DNA of 64,000 nucleotides from Alphaproteobacteria bacterium HT1-32 (lineage in GTDB: Bacteria > Pseudomonadota > Alphaproteobacteria > Rhodospirillales > HT1-32): NCBI GenBank assembly GCA_009649675.1, contig WJPL01000001.1, forward strand, positions 516,469 to 580,468, in the 5' to 3' direction. Below are positions 44,183-53,388 of this stretch, in pieces. Position 1 is the stretch's first letter; each line of letters opens with the position of its first letter. The notes under the pieces are model-generated. The model was not told the DNA's origin and ran no database searches. It saw only the letters and a list, made by a program, of their open reading frames with translations. The position numbers and the translations under genes were made by a program.

Positions 44183-44782
44183 TCACGCCTCTTTCTTTGA
44201 CGCCACAGGCTTCACCGGGCCAACCCGGTGCGCCACACGGCTCATGAATGCTTCGTGGTCACCACCGACCATCAGATGAATTTCGCCGGAGATTGCCTCC
44301 AGCACAGGAAACAACCACTCGCGATCGGCTTTTCCGAAGTCACCAAGGACATGGCTCATGACCCGGTCCTTGTCGCCGGGATGCCCGATACCGATCCGGA
44401 CCCGCCAGTAATCCTTGCCGAACTGATTATCGATATCACGGATACCATTATGGCCACCGGCACCACCGCCGATCTTCACCCGTACCTTGCCGGGCGCAAG
44501 ATCCAGCTCGTCATAGATAACGATAACCTTCTCACGCGGCAGCTTGTAGAATTTCGCAGCGGCGGCAACAGACTGACCGGATTTGTTCATGAAGGTCATT
44601 GGCTTCAGTGCCAGAACCTTCTCGCCGGCAATTTCGCCTTCTGCAACGCTGCCCTGGAACCGACTCCGGGGCGCAGAAAAGCGATGGCGGTGGATGATTT
44701 CATCCACCGCCATAAACCCGACATTATGTCGATTATCCCGGTATTTCTCGCCGGGATTGCCAAGGCCCGCTAGCAGGAACAA
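44183..44782 (-). CDS. pth: Peptidyl-tRNA hydrolase
   Basis: Releases tRNA from stalled peptidyl-tRNA. The 199 residues contain the family motifs [18 protein letters not shown] (residues 6-23, with the catalytic His in RHN), [42 protein letters not shown] and IGIGHPG. Length is normal. It lies six bases after rplY and one base before ychF, consistent with a single transcript. Confidence 0.96.
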   Translation of the reverse strand: MFLLAGLGNPGEKYRDNRHNVGFMAVDEIIHRHRFSAPRSRFQGSVAEGEIAGEKVLALKPMTFMNKSGQSVAAAAKFYKLPREKVIVIYDELDLAPGKVRVKIGGGAGGHNGIRDIDNQFGKDYWRVRIGIGHPGDKDRVMSHVLGDFGKADREWLFPVLEAISGEIHLMVGGDHEAFMSRVAHRVGPVKPVASKKEA

Positions 44783-44788
44783 GTCAGA

Positions 44789-45445
44789 TCACTCGTCTTC
44801 CTTGTCCTCGCCATCTTCTTCTGCACCATCTTCTTCATCGCCTTCTGCTTCATCTTCTTCTTCGTCATCAGCAGGCATGACAGACGGAGCCGCAATCGTC
44901 GCGATCGTGAAGTCACGATCCGTAATCTGGAGTTCAACGCCCTTCGGCAGGGTGATCGCGCTGACATGCAGGCTGTCACCGATTTCACCGGCAGATACGT
45001 CGAGGATCAGGGCTTCCGGCAGATCGTCCGGATTACAGATAACCGCAACTTCGTGACGCACGATGTTGAGAACACCGCCGGCCTTCAGGCCACGGGACTG
45101 TTCTTCACCTTCGAACACGACAGGAATATCAACATGCAGTTTGGTATTCTTGCCGATACGCAGGAAGTCGATATGCAGGGCCTGATCGCTGACCGGGTGA
45201 AGCTGCACGTCTTTCGGCAGAACCCGATAGTTTTCCTTGCCCACGGTCACTTCACAGATCGTGTTGAAAAAGCCCGGATTGTTCAGCGCCATGGCCAGTT
45301 CTTTTTTGTCCATGGACAGCGATACCGCTGCCTTGCCGTCACCGTAAATCACCCCTGGCACCTTGCCAGTTCGTCGAACTGCGCGGGCGGCCCCCTTGCC
45401 AACCTGATCGCGCGGTTCAGCCGTAAATGTTGCTGTAGCCGCCAT
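44789..45445 (-). CDS. rplY: 50S ribosomal protein L25 / Ctc
   Basis: Binds 5S rRNA in the large ribosomal subunit. The 218-residue protein has an L25 domain (about 5-95: AEPRDQVGKGAARAVRRTGKVPGVIYG) and the C-terminal TL5/Ctc beta domain (about 100-190: VPVVFEGEEQSRGLKAGGVL). A very acidic tail (DDEEEDEAEGDEED and onward, about 190-218) is typical of alphaproteobacterial L25. It is the first of the rplY-pth-ychF set; prs lies upstream, separated by 124 bases. Confidence 0.96.
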   Translation of the reverse strand: MAATATFTAEPRDQVGKGAARAVRRTGKVPGVIYGDGKAAVSLSMDKKELAMALNNPGFFNTICEVTVGKENYRVLPKDVQLHPVSDQALHIDFLRIGKNTKLHVDIPVVFEGEEQSRGLKAGGVLNIVRHEVAVICNPDDLPEALILDVSAGEIGDSLHVSAITLPKGVELQITDRDFTIATIAAPSVMPADDEEEDEAEGDEEDGAEEDGEDKEDE

Positions 45446-45569
45446 TTGATTTCTCCTGTTTAAGATCCGGGAAAGGCCTCCAAGGGTGCCCCATAATCCC
45501 GGGAATGCGCCGTTATAAGGAGCAGCGGCGCGAAGTCAAACGAGTCGGAGAGACAAAACGGTCAGATAA

Positions 45570-46502
45570 TCAGTCGAACAGGCTGGAAACGGAGCTTTCA
45601 GAGCTGATCCGGGTGATGGCTTCCGCCATCAGCGGGGCAATGGAAATGTGACGCATGTTCTGCGCAACACGCACCGCCTCGGTCGCCGGAATGGAATCCG
45701 TGGTCACCAGGCTCTCCAGCGGAGAAGAGGTTACACGGGCCACAGCACCACCCGACAGCACGCCATGCGTGACATAGGCTGAGACTGCCGTTGCACCGGC
45801 TTCACGAAGCGCCACAGCTGCATTGCAGAGCGTACCGGCCGAATCGACGATATCATCGATCAGGATACAGCGACGTCCTTCAACCTCACCAATGATGTTC
45901 ATGACTTCCGACACACCGGCACGTTCGCGGCGCTTGTCGATAATGGCGAGATCGGCTTCAAGCCGCTTGGCAATGACGCGGGCGCGGACAACACCGCCAA
46001 CATCCGGGGAGACGATAACCAGATCGTCACCCTTGTGCTTGGCTTCAATATCAGCCGAGAAAACCGGTGCGGCGTAAAGATTATCAACAGGGATATCGAA
46101 GAAACCCTGAATCTGCCCGGCGTGAAGATCCATGGTCAGCACCCGGTCAGCACCGGCGGTGGTGATCAGGTTGGCAACCAGCTTCGCCGAGATCGGTGTT
46201 CGCGGGCCGGACTTGCGGTCCTGCCGGGCATAGCCGAAATAGGGGATTACCGCCGTCACGCGGCGGGCCGAGCCACGCCGCAGCGCATCAAGGCATACCA
46301 GAAGTTCCATCAGGTTGTCGTTTGCCGGGGAACAGGTGGACTGGATAACAAATACATCCTCCCCACGCACATTCTCCTGAATTTCGACAAAGACCTCCAT
46401 ATCGGAGAAGCGCCGGACGCTGGCCTTGGTCAAGGGCAGCTTGAGTGACGCAGAAATCGCTTCCGCCAACGGACGGTTACTGTTGCAGGCCAGTATTTTC
46501 AT
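45570..46502 (-). CDS. prs: Ribose-phosphate pyrophosphokinase (PRPP synthase)
   Basis: Makes PRPP from ribose-5-phosphate and ATP. From the ATG at 46502 the protein has 310 residues, starting [16 protein letters not shown] as in the family; an in-frame start further upstream would add 25 unrelated residues. Motifs include the [16 protein letters not shown] flap, [12 protein letters not shown], the catalytic-loop region [17 protein letters not shown], and the PRPP-binding [14 protein letters not shown] (with the DDIVDSAGT loop). It lies upstream of rplY, a common alphaproteobacterial order. Confidence 0.96.
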   Translation of the reverse strand: MKILACNSNRPLAEAISASLKLPLTKASVRRFSDMEVFVEIQENVRGEDVFVIQSTCSPANDNLMELLVCLDALRRGSARRVTAVIPYFGYARQDRKSGPRTPISAKLVANLITTAGADRVLTMDLHAGQIQGFFDIPVDNLYAAPVFSADIEAKHKGDDLVIVSPDVGGVVRARVIAKRLEADLAIIDKRRERAGVSEVMNIIGEVEGRRCILIDDIVDSAGTLCNAAVALREAGATAVSAYVTHGVLSGGAVARVTSSPLESLVTTDSIPATEAVRVAQNMRHISIAPLMAEAITRISSESSVSSLFD

Positions 46503-46649
46503 CGTATGTCCCGTATGCCTATTCCCCAGGCACTGTCTCGCGACAGCATGCGGAAGTTCATCTGTGATGCGCCCCACCTAACGCGGCCTAGTCTTTAGCA
46601 ACGCATACCGAACATGTAAACGACCGCTGTCCCATGACCGGACAATTTA

Positions 46650-47543
46650 TTACCGCGTGATGACGCCATCCTGTCTGAGCACGTCCTGCAGACCTTCCAG
46701 ACTGCCCTTGACGATTTCATAAGCCAGCGCCCCCCAGCGCCCGTCCAGCGCGCCTTTTGGAACCTTGTTCCCTTGTGAAACGGTTCCCAGCAGCTCTCCG
46801 GATTCGGCGCGGACAAGATGCCAGCGGATTGAAACATTTTCTGCCCGGTCGCCCGCTGCAATCATCTCAACCGCCCCCTGAACAAAGTAGGAAGCATCTT
46901 CTTCACTGTCTGCGAGCAGGAATCCTTTCTGTCGCAGAGCCGCCCGCATGGAGACCGTCAGGTCACGATTTCCGGTTCCCGGCGCACCTGTAACTTCATC
47001 CGCAAAAATACGGATGTCTTCCGGCTGTTTCGCCGACTTGACCTCTTCATCCTGCACCGACGGGGAAATCTCGGCGGCAACCACGTCGGCAATCTTGTTC
47101 ATCAGCACCGGTTCATGAATCACCCAGGACAGATGTTCTGCCTCAATGGCCTGCAGAAAACGGTCAACCTCGATACCCGTCGGATCAAACAGCCGCCAGG
47201 TGATCTGCATCCGGATCATCAGCTTCGGGTCCGGCTCGGCCTGAACGGTGCCCAGCAGCTTGTACTGATACTGACTGCCTGTCTCCAGTGCAGACGGGAC
47301 ATTATGCTCGAACAGCTTTTCCTTGATGCTGGTCCGCAGCGCATCCGACGCCGCCTCCGACATACCGGCAACCGGCTGGATAAAAATGCCCGATGAGTCC
47401 TTCAGCTTGACCAGCGGATTGATTTCCAGCCGGGCGCGCTCGCTGAACGGTTTCGGCAAATCGCCGCAGGCCGTCAGAAAAACCGCGAACAGACAGCAGA
47501 CCAGCAGACGAAGGCTGCTGTTATGGCCGGTCATCCAGTTCAT
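46650..47543 (-). CDS. Predicted lipoprotein of unknown function
   Basis: About 297 residues from the ATG at 47543; an ATG nine bases later is equally possible, while a longer frame would overlap pgeF. The signal peptide (SLRLLVCCLFAVFLTACG) has lipobox LTAC. The mature protein has two similar halves, each beginning with a strand such as GIFIQPVAGM or IRIFADEV and containing a segment like DPTGIEVDRFLQ, so an internal duplication is likely. No named domain. It follows pgeF by 67 bases in the same direction; role unknown, probably envelope assembly or stress. Confidence 0.65.
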   Translation of the reverse strand: MNWMTGHNSSLRLLVCCLFAVFLTACGDLPKPFSERARLEINPLVKLKDSSGIFIQPVAGMSEAASDALRTSIKEKLFEHNVPSALETGSQYQYKLLGTVQAEPDPKLMIRMQITWRLFDPTGIEVDRFLQAIEAEHLSWVIHEPVLMNKIADVVAAEISPSVQDEEVKSAKQPEDIRIFADEVTGAPGTGNRDLTVSMRAALRQKGFLLADSEEDASYFVQGAVEMIAAGDRAENVSIRWHLVRAESGELLGTVSQGNKVPKGALDGRWGALAYEIVKGSLEGLQDVLRQDGVITR

Positions 47544-47610
47544 CAGGCGACACAGGCAAACAGGATAGCGAACAGAAACGTCCCCAGCAGCATGATCGTC
47601 AGGTAGGGCA

Positions 47611-48387
47611 TTACCCATGACCCGGCAGGCTGATGGCGGCGATCATCCGCCCGTAATCCGGCTCACCGGCCAGTGTCGTCCGCCGGTAGCTGAAATATTT
47701 CTGTGCATCCGGCAGGGTATCATGATGGCCACCCTCAACGCCCGCGACGCCACGTGCGTTGAGCCGGTCCCGGATATAGCCCGGCAGGTTGAACATGAAC
47801 TTGTCCGGCCGCTGACCAGCGGCGAAATACCGGTCGTTCGCTGTGCTATCGACAACAAACCGTTCACGGAACTCTGCCCCGACCTCATATGACTCAGGCC
47901 CGATGCAGGGGCCGATGGCGGTGCGGATACGATCCGCCCGTGCGCCCAGTGCCTCCATCGCATCAATTGTTGCATCGGTGACACCGGTAAAGGCACCGCG
48001 CCAGCCTGCATGGGCCGCACCAACGACACCGGCTTCCGTATCAGCGAACAGCACGGGCGCGCAGTCTGCCGACAGGATCCCCAGCACAAATCCCGGCTTC
48101 CGGGTAACCATGGCGTCGGCCTTCGGGGCCGCATCCGGCGACCAGCCTTCCTCGACCGTCACCACATCCGGGCTATGCACCTGATAGACGGTCAGCAGGG
48201 CCGAGGAGGTTTCAGCGCCCATGGCTTCCGCCACACGCCGCCGGTTCTCTGCCACAGACTGATTTTCATCGTCAGAGCCGAAGCCGCAATTGAGCGATGA
48301 GTAGATACCGCCGGACACGCCGCCTTCACGGGTGAAGAAGCCGTGGCGGATCGAGGGGTCTGCTGAAAGCTCTGGAAACTGGATCAT
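47611..48387 (-). CDS. pgeF: Laccase-domain protein PgeF (purine nucleoside phosphorylase YfiH family)
   Basis: A 258-residue copper/zinc-fold protein of the YfiH/DUF152 family, linked to purine nucleoside cleavage and, in E. coli, to editing of the peptidoglycan precursor. The family motifs are HGFFTREGGVSGGIY, QVHSPDVV, LSADCAPVLFAD, AAHAGWRGAFTG and IGPCIGPESYEVG, with His and Cys residues as metal ligands. Its start codon overlaps the stop of the COG1565 methyltransferase gene (ATGA), so the two are coupled. Confidence 0.92.
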   Translation of the reverse strand: MIQFPELSADPSIRHGFFTREGGVSGGIYSSLNCGFGSDDENQSVAENRRRVAEAMGAETSSALLTVYQVHSPDVVTVEEGWSPDAAPKADAMVTRKPGFVLGILSADCAPVLFADTEAGVVGAAHAGWRGAFTGVTDATIDAMEALGARADRIRTAIGPCIGPESYEVGAEFRERFVVDSTANDRYFAAGQRPDKFMFNLPGYIRDRLNARGVAGVEGGHHDTLPDAQKYFSYRRTTLAGEPDYGRMIAAISLPGHG

Positions 48388-49499
48388 CCGAAACCGGGTA
48401 AGGTTGAAGTGCGATCTGATGTCGCGCCAAACACCTTGAACAATTTGCCCATTCCCTCATCGCCAATCAAGCGGTCGCACCCAGATTTCAGCCGCACCAC
48501 CTGTTCCGGCCCGGCTTTCCCCGCCAGAACGGCCAGACGCGATTCGATACCCAGTGCTCGCAACCAGTCACCCTGCGTCGCAATTGCCGTATTTTTGATG
48601 CCCGAGTCGGCAAATACCTTCTGAATTGCCCCAAAATCCACATGCGCTGTCAGGTCCGCCTGTCCGGGGTTTTTCAACGGGTCGACAAAGGCATGACCCG
48701 CCATCGCCTGAAAGCTGTCGCCGGGCAGCGGACCGACATAACCGTAATCGATCAGCAGCGCCGCCCCGCCGCGCTCCTGAAGACCGGTTGCGATATCACG
48801 GGCGACAGACCGGGCTGCCGGACAAATTTCCACCACGGTTTCAGCCGGGACATCAGCGAGGGCAGGATCAATCAGCAGGGCCGCATCCGGGGCGGGTTTA
48901 CGGGCATAATGAAACCGCTCTCCGTCTGACCCGACACAGATTTCCGCCCAGCCTGCCGACGCTCCCCCGGCCTGACGGACAAACTGGCGGACCGGCAGGG
49001 CGTCGAGGAATTCATTACCGATGATGAATAACGGCAACTCCGGCAGGTCAGCCACCCGGCCGAGCCAGACCGGCGCATGATCTGCGAGCCGTTCCTGCTG
49101 CACCGCCCGCAGGCTGCTGCTGGCCTCAACCAGATGCAGGTGCGCCGCCTCATGAAATCCCGGCACGCCCCGCGTTGCCCGCAGCAGATCAGCCATCAGC
49201 GCGCCCCGGCCGGGACCGAGTTCGACCAGCGCGAAAGGTGATGGTGATCCCGCCTGCATCCAGGCATGGGCCATCCAGGCACCAATCAACTCGCCAAACA
49301 TCTGCGAAATATCAGGTGCCGTGATGAAATCACCGGCAGCGCCGAAAGGCTCACGAGCGACATAATAACCATGAACCGGATGCATCAGCACCTCGGCCAT
49401 GTAATCAGCCAGCGTCAGCGGTCCGGTCAGCGCAATCCGTCGGTGCAGAATGTCGGCGAGTCCGGTCACGCCATCGTCGTTGACCGCGTCGCCGCTCAC
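48384..49499 (-). CDS. COG1565 methyltransferase (NDUFAF7/MidA-like)
   Basis: A 371-residue SAM-dependent methyltransferase related to human NDUFAF7, which methylates an arginine of the complex I subunit NDUFS2. Motifs: YMAEVLMHPVHGYYV, the GDFITAPDISQMFGELIGAW block, and the SAM-binding VELGPGRGALMADLLR. Its start overlaps the lgt stop (ATGA) and its stop overlaps the pgeF start, giving a tight lgt-COG1565-pgeF operon found in many alphaproteobacteria. The substrate in bacteria is probably NuoD, by homology only. Confidence 0.9.
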   Translation of the reverse strand: MSGDAVNDDGVTGLADILHRRIALTGPLTLADYMAEVLMHPVHGYYVAREPFGAAGDFITAPDISQMFGELIGAWMAHAWMQAGSPSPFALVELGPGRGALMADLLRATRGVPGFHEAAHLHLVEASSSLRAVQQERLADHAPVWLGRVADLPELPLFIIGNEFLDALPVRQFVRQAGGASAGWAEICVGSDGERFHYARKPAPDAALLIDPALADVPAETVVEICPAARSVARDIATGLQERGGAALLIDYGYVGPLPGDSFQAMAGHAFVDPLKNPGQADLTAHVDFGAIQKVFADSGIKNTAIATQGDWLRALGIESRLAVLAGKAGPEQVVRLKSGCDRLIGDEGMGKLFKVFGATSDRTSTLPGFG

Positions 49500-50284
49500 G
49501 ACACCCGGCGACGGCGCGTGATGACAATGACGGCCAGTCCGATAACGATCATCGGCAGCGACAGCAACTGCCCCATGGTCGCCCCGGCAAACAGAAAGCC
49601 CAGATGAGCATCCGGCTGACGGAAGAATTCGACAATAAAACGGGCAACCCCGTATCCGGCAAGAAACACTCCACAGAGCGCCCCCGGCGTCTGGCGGATA
49701 TCCGTGCTCCGGCGCAGCAGGAACATCAGCACGAACAGCACCGCCCCTTCCAGTACCGCTTCATACAGCTGGCTGGGATGACGCGGCAGCGGTCCCCCGT
49801 GCGGAAACACGACACCCCAGCTGGAATCCGTCACCCGGCCAAACAGCTCGCCATTGATGAAATTCGCGATACGCCCGAAGAACAGGCCAATCGGCGCCGC
49901 GCAGGCGATGGTGTCGCCAAAGGCCAGTGTGTTGATCTGGTGGCGGCGGCAAAACAGGATCGTCGCCACAATGACCCCCAGAAACCCGCCATGGAACGAC
50001 ATGCCCCCCTGCCAGACCATGAGAATTTCAGCCGGGTTCGAGAGATAATAGGCCGGTTTGTAAAACAGCACATAACCCAGCCGGCCGCCCAGAATCACCC
50101 CGAAAGTTGCCCAGACCAGAAAGTCATCGACCCGAACCTTGTCGACATTTGCCGGCGGCGTCGCGGCAATCCGGCGCACATACAGCCAGCCCAGAATCAG
50201 ACCGGATATATAGGCCAGCGCATACCAGCGGATGGCAAACGGCCCGATGGAAAAGATAACGGGATCAATATCGGGGAAGGGCAT
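49496..50284 (-). CDS. lgt: Prolipoprotein diacylglyceryl transferase
   Basis: Transfers diacylglycerol to the lipobox cysteine of lipoproteins in the inner membrane. The 262 residues have about seven helices and the Lgt signatures: IRWYALAYISGLILGWLY, LGGRLGYVLFYKP, WQGGMSFHGGFLGVIVA (with the catalytic His) and GLFFGRIANFINGELFGRVT. Length is normal. It heads the lgt-COG1565-pgeF operon. Confidence 0.96.
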   Translation of the reverse strand: MPFPDIDPVIFSIGPFAIRWYALAYISGLILGWLYVRRIAATPPANVDKVRVDDFLVWATFGVILGGRLGYVLFYKPAYYLSNPAEILMVWQGGMSFHGGFLGVIVATILFCRRHQINTLAFGDTIACAAPIGLFFGRIANFINGELFGRVTDSSWGVVFPHGGPLPRHPSQLYEAVLEGAVLFVLMFLLRRSTDIRQTPGALCGVFLAGYGVARFIVEFFRQPDAHLGFLFAGATMGQLLSLPMIVIGLAVIVITRRRRVS

Positions 50285-50307
50285 AGGCTTCCTTGAACGG
50301 TAAGGGC

Positions 50308-51297
50308 TTAACGATACGGGTCGTCTTTGCTGAGGAAGTCGTTGACGTAACGCGCCACCCCGGCCTCAAGGCTGGTGAACTGACGGTCGTATCCGGCATC
50401 CCGCAGTTTGGTCATGTCAGCCTGAGTGTAATACTGATATTTGTCACGGATCGACTCTGGCGTATCGACAAATTCCAGATCAATCGGCTTGTCGAGTGCG
50501 CTGTAGACGGCCCGCGCCAGATCGGCGAAAGACCGGCACTGACCCGTACCGCAGTTGAACAGACCGCTGACCCTGGGATTATCCCACAGCCACATCATCA
50601 CATCGACGCAATCGTCGACGCTGACGAAATCCCGCAGCTGACCACCATCCTCGTAATCCGGATGATGAGAGCGAAACAGCCGGGCCGGCGCGCCTTCGCT
50701 GGCCCGCGGGAACAGGTGCGCCACGACGCTTTTCTGCCCGCCCTTATGATATTCATTCGGGCCATAGACATTGAAGAACTTCAGCCCGGCCCATTGCGGC
50801 GGTGCCGCCTCGCCGCTTGCCAGCATCCGGGCCACCCGGCGATCGAACAGATGCTTCGACCAGCCGTAAGGATTCAGCGGCTGCAACTTCGCCAGTGCCT
50901 CGATGGAGGCATCATCGACAAACCCGGCCTCACCCCCGCCATAGGTCGCCGCTGACGAGGCATAGATCAGCCGCGTGCCATGCGCCACGCACCAGCGCCA
51001 CAGCCGGCGCGTCAGGTCAAAATTGTTGCAGATGATCTTGTCGGCATCGGTCTCCGTCGTCGTGGAGATCGCGCCCATATGAAAGATGCCGTCAACTTCA
51101 GACGGATCGACATGATCCAGAAATGCCGGGAAATCGTCCGGGCTGACGATGTCCATCAGTTCCCGCTTCGCAACATTCCGCCACTTGTCGCCATCCCGCA
51201 GACGGTCGACCACCACCAGTTCATTCTCCCCCCGCGCCTCAAGCGCCGCCAGAATGTTCGAGCCAATAAAACCTGCGCCGCCGGTTACAATAATCAT
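50308..51297 (-). CDS. hldD: ADP-L-glycero-D-manno-heptose-6-epimerase
   Basis: Last step in making ADP-heptose for the lipopolysaccharide core. The 329 residues form an extended SDR epimerase: the NAD-binding GGAGFIGSNI (residues 6-15), the HMGAISTTTE segment and the catalytic Tyr-x-x-x-Lys in NPYGWSKHLFD. The C-terminal region FVSVDDCVDVMMWLWDNP and GLFNCGTGQCRSFADLA match HldD. No other heptose genes are nearby. It is divergent from ubiK. Confidence 0.93.
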   Translation of the reverse strand: MIIVTGGAGFIGSNILAALEARGENELVVVDRLRDGDKWRNVAKRELMDIVSPDDFPAFLDHVDPSEVDGIFHMGAISTTTETDADKIICNNFDLTRRLWRWCVAHGTRLIYASSAATYGGGEAGFVDDASIEALAKLQPLNPYGWSKHLFDRRVARMLASGEAAPPQWAGLKFFNVYGPNEYHKGGQKSVVAHLFPRASEGAPARLFRSHHPDYEDGGQLRDFVSVDDCVDVMMWLWDNPRVSGLFNCGTGQCRSFADLARAVYSALDKPIDLEFVDTPESIRDKYQYYTQADMTKLRDAGYDRQFTSLEAGVARYVNDFLSKDDPYR

Positions 51298-51422
51298 GAG
51301 CCTCAGTTCCTGTGGAGTGCGGGTGTCGGGTTATAGCTTTCAGAGGGTGGTAGGAGCAAGAAGAGCCAAACCATCCGTCCTGCATTATGGACTTCCCCTC
51401 CGCCCCGCCTCATACTCTGCCC

Positions 51423-51743
51423 ATGCAATCGCAGAACAAGATTTTTGAGGATCTTTCGAGGGTGGCGTCGGGCGCCCTCGGGTCTTTTACCGGGTTGAAG
51501 CAGGAACTGGACGCGCTGGTCCGTGAGCGGCTGGAGCGGATTCTGGCTGACATGGACCTGGCGTCGCGGGAAGAGCTGGAGGTCGCACGGGCAATGGCGG
51601 CGAAAGCGCGGGATGAGCAGGAAACCCTGCTGACCCGAGTCGCGGAACTGGAGAATCGAGTCGCTGAACTCGAGTCCCGAAAAGAGTCAAGTCCGGCGAA
51701 AAAACCCGCCCGGAAAGCACCAAATACAAAAAAATCGACCTGA
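51423..51743 (+). CDS. ubiK: Ubiquinone biosynthesis accessory factor UbiK (BMFP family)
   Basis: A 106-residue membrane-fusogenic coiled-coil protein that forms part of the aerobic ubiquinone-synthesis complex. The sequence starts MQSQNKIFEDLSRVASGALG, then a long helix with the conserved REELEVARAMAAKARDE and a Leu/Val/Glu coiled-coil ending ENRVAELESRKE, and a basic Lys/Ala tail. The ATG at 51423 is chosen because it matches the family's N-terminus. Its 3' end overlaps an unusual cluster of GANTC sites, five of them within the coding sequence. Confidence 0.85.
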   Translation: MQSQNKIFEDLSRVASGALGSFTGLKQELDALVRERLERILADMDLASREELEVARAMAAKARDEQETLLTRVAELENRVAELESRKESSPAKKPARKAPNTKKST

Positions 51744-51851
51744 TTCGGCAGATTCAAAAGTCGCGGAATTCTGCGGCCCCGAGTCCGGCCCGAGTCCCGC
51801 AGATTCCCTGCCTGTGGACAAGTTTTCAAATAGACAGTTGCACGCTGATTC
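51637..51851. promoter_or_regulatory. Dense cluster of GANTC (CcrM) sites
   Basis: Eleven GANTC motifs start at 51637, 51653, 51658, 51672, 51684, 51742, 51751, 51781, 51792, 51802 and 51847, where about one is expected by chance; one more lies at 51938. In alphaproteobacteria GANTC is methylated by CcrM in a cell-cycle-dependent way. The cluster spans the ubiK 3' end and the first half of the following gap. Confidence 0.6.
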
Positions 51852-52016
51852 CGGGCTATGGCAGCCTACGTCTAGTGTTGATCAGGCCTTACCGCCACAA
51901 GATGTCGGCTTCGCGGCAAAAACCCGCGAAGCCGGACTGATTCAGGGGGCTGACAACCGATGACCCGGAGCGGCGCAAGGGCGTGTCGCTGCCGTCGACA
52001 CAGGGGAGCCACCGCG
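51744..52016. other. Intergenic region with hairpins and a DnaA-box-like motif
   Basis: A 273-base gap between ubiK and the YbjN gene. It holds six of the clustered GANTC sites, an imperfect hairpin at 51765-51807 (GGAATTCTGCGG and CCGCAGATTCC), a strong one at 51904-51937 (CGGCTTCGCGG and CCGCGAAGCCG), and TGTGGACAA near 51813, one base from the DnaA box TGTGGATAA. No open reading frame of interest is seen. A single weak box does not make an origin. Confidence 0.45.
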
Positions 52017-52520
52017 ATGCAAGAACTGTCCATCTACGCCACCGAAACCCGGAACAACCCGCTCGATATTGTCGAACAGATTGTCCTGAGCAACGAATGG
52101 ACCCACGAGCGCCGGAACGACAACGAACTGGCCGCCGAAGTTGCCGGGGGATGGTGTGACTACAGCATGTTCTTCTGCTGGCGCGAGGAACTGGAGACCA
52201 TGCATTTCTCCTGCGCGCTGGACCTGAAGGTGCCACCGATGAAGCGCGGCGGCATCTCGGAACTGCTGATGGAAGTGAATGAAAAACTCTGGCTCGGCCA
52301 TTTCGGGGTCTGGACGGAAGAGGGCGTGCCGATGTTCCGCCACTCGCTGATTCTGCGCGGCTCTGCCTGCACCAGTGTCGAGACCATCGAAGACCTGGTC
52401 GACACCGCCCTGTTCGAAAGCGACCGCTTCTTCCCGGCTTTCCAGTATGTCATCTGGGGCGGCAAGGACGCCCGCGAGGCCATCCAGCTTTCCCTGCTGG
52501 ATGTCGCCGGACAAGCCTGA
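52017..52520 (+). CDS. YbjN domain-containing protein
   Basis: A 167-residue protein with the YbjN fold (a two-domain, secretion-chaperone-like fold), showing MQELSIYATETRNNPLDIVE, NELAAEVAGGWCDYSMFFCW and MKRGGISELLMEVNEKLWLGHFGVW. The ATG at 52017 is chosen for its AGGGGAG ribosome-binding site, nine bases upstream. The family is a sensory or stress factor in enterobacteria with unclear chemistry. proC begins ten bases after its stop, so the two are co-transcribed, an order common in alphaproteobacteria. Confidence 0.88.
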   Translation: MQELSIYATETRNNPLDIVEQIVLSNEWTHERRNDNELAAEVAGGWCDYSMFFCWREELETMHFSCALDLKVPPMKRGGISELLMEVNEKLWLGHFGVWTEEGVPMFRHSLILRGSACTSVETIEDLVDTALFESDRFFPAFQYVIWGGKDAREAIQLSLLDVAGQA

Positions 52521-52530
52521 GGCGCAACCA

Positions 52531-53322
52531 ATGAAACTGATCCTTGTCGGATGCGGCAAGATGGGCGGCGCCATGCTGGACGGGTGGCTCGCCAACGGCC
52601 TCACCCCGGCAGACGCATTTGTTGTCGAACCTTATGAGGGGGCGAAACTGCCGGCCGGCGTTACCCGTGTCAGCACCGCCAGCGAAATCGACCCCGCCTT
52701 CAAACCCGACTTTATCGTCTATGCCGTGAAGCCGCAGATGATGGATGACGTGGTTGCCGCTTACGGGCGTTATGAAGCGGCCTGCCATCTGTCGATCGCT
52801 GCCGGTAAATCCATTAGCTATTTCGAAACCCGGCTCGGTGGTTCGCCGGCTGTCGTCCGTGCCATGCCGAATACACCGGCGGCTGTCGGGCGGGGTATCA
52901 CCGTCGCGGTTCCGAACAGCCGGGTCAGCCCGGCCCAGCAGACCACCAGTGACGAGCTGTTGTCGGCGGTCGGTGAAGTCGCCTGGATTACAGATGAAGC
53001 ACAGATTGATGCTGTTACCGCCCTCTCTGGTGGCGGGCCTGCCTATGTGTTCCTGCTGATGGAAGTCATGGCCGCGGCCGGGGTTGCCTCGGGTCTGCCG
53101 GAAGACCTCGCCATGCGGCTGGCACGGGTCACGGTTTCCGGCTCGGGCGAGCTGGCACGACAGTCTGACGAGGCTGCATCACAACTGCGGATCAACGTCA
53201 CCAGCCCCGGTGGCACCACCGCTGAAGCACTGAAAGTGCTGATGGATGAGACCACTGGCATCGGACCGGTGTTCGAGAAGGCGATTGCAGCGGCAACCCG
53301 CCGGTCCAGAGAACTGGATTGA
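52531..53322 (+). CDS. proC: Pyrroline-5-carboxylate reductase
   Basis: Last step of proline synthesis, reducing pyrroline-5-carboxylate with NAD(P)H. The 263 residues start LILVGCGKMGGAMLDGWL (Rossmann motif GCGKMGGAM) and contain VKPQMMDDVV, RAMPNTPAAVGRGIT, ALSGGGPAYVFLLMEVM and the C-terminal NVTSPGGTTAEALKVL, all typical. The ATG at 52531 lies just after the YbjN stop; a longer in-frame start would be inside that gene. Confidence 0.96.
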   Translation: MKLILVGCGKMGGAMLDGWLANGLTPADAFVVEPYEGAKLPAGVTRVSTASEIDPAFKPDFIVYAVKPQMMDDVVAAYGRYEAACHLSIAAGKSISYFETRLGGSPAVVRAMPNTPAAVGRGITVAVPNSRVSPAQQTTSDELLSAVGEVAWITDEAQIDAVTALSGGGPAYVFLLMEVMAAAGVASGLPEDLAMRLARVTVSGSGELARQSDEAASQLRINVTSPGGTTAEALKVLMDETTGIGPVFEKAIAAATRRSRELD

Positions 53323-53347
53323 TTTAATTCAGTTAATTTTATTTAGA

Positions 53348-53363
53348 ATTCCGAATTCGGAAT
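53348..53363. repeat. Perfect palindrome between convergent proC and DUF1127 genes
   Basis: ATTCCGAATTCGGAAT is a perfect 16-base palindrome in an AT-rich patch after the proC stop. It could form a short hairpin on either strand and may help end transcripts from both sides, though no strong T-run is present. Confidence 0.4.
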
Positions 53364-53388
53364 GTCGGATGCCAAAACAACAGAAAAC

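Noticed and set aside
49604-50296. Open frame opposite lgt on the plus strand
   Set aside because: Composition is typical of an antisense frame (many Arg, Gln and His), whereas lgt on the other strand has all family motifs.
51813-51821. DnaA-box-like TGTGGACAA as a replication origin
   Set aside because: Only one imperfect box, with no further boxes or AT-rich unwinding element nearby and no dnaA, parAB or hemE genes around.
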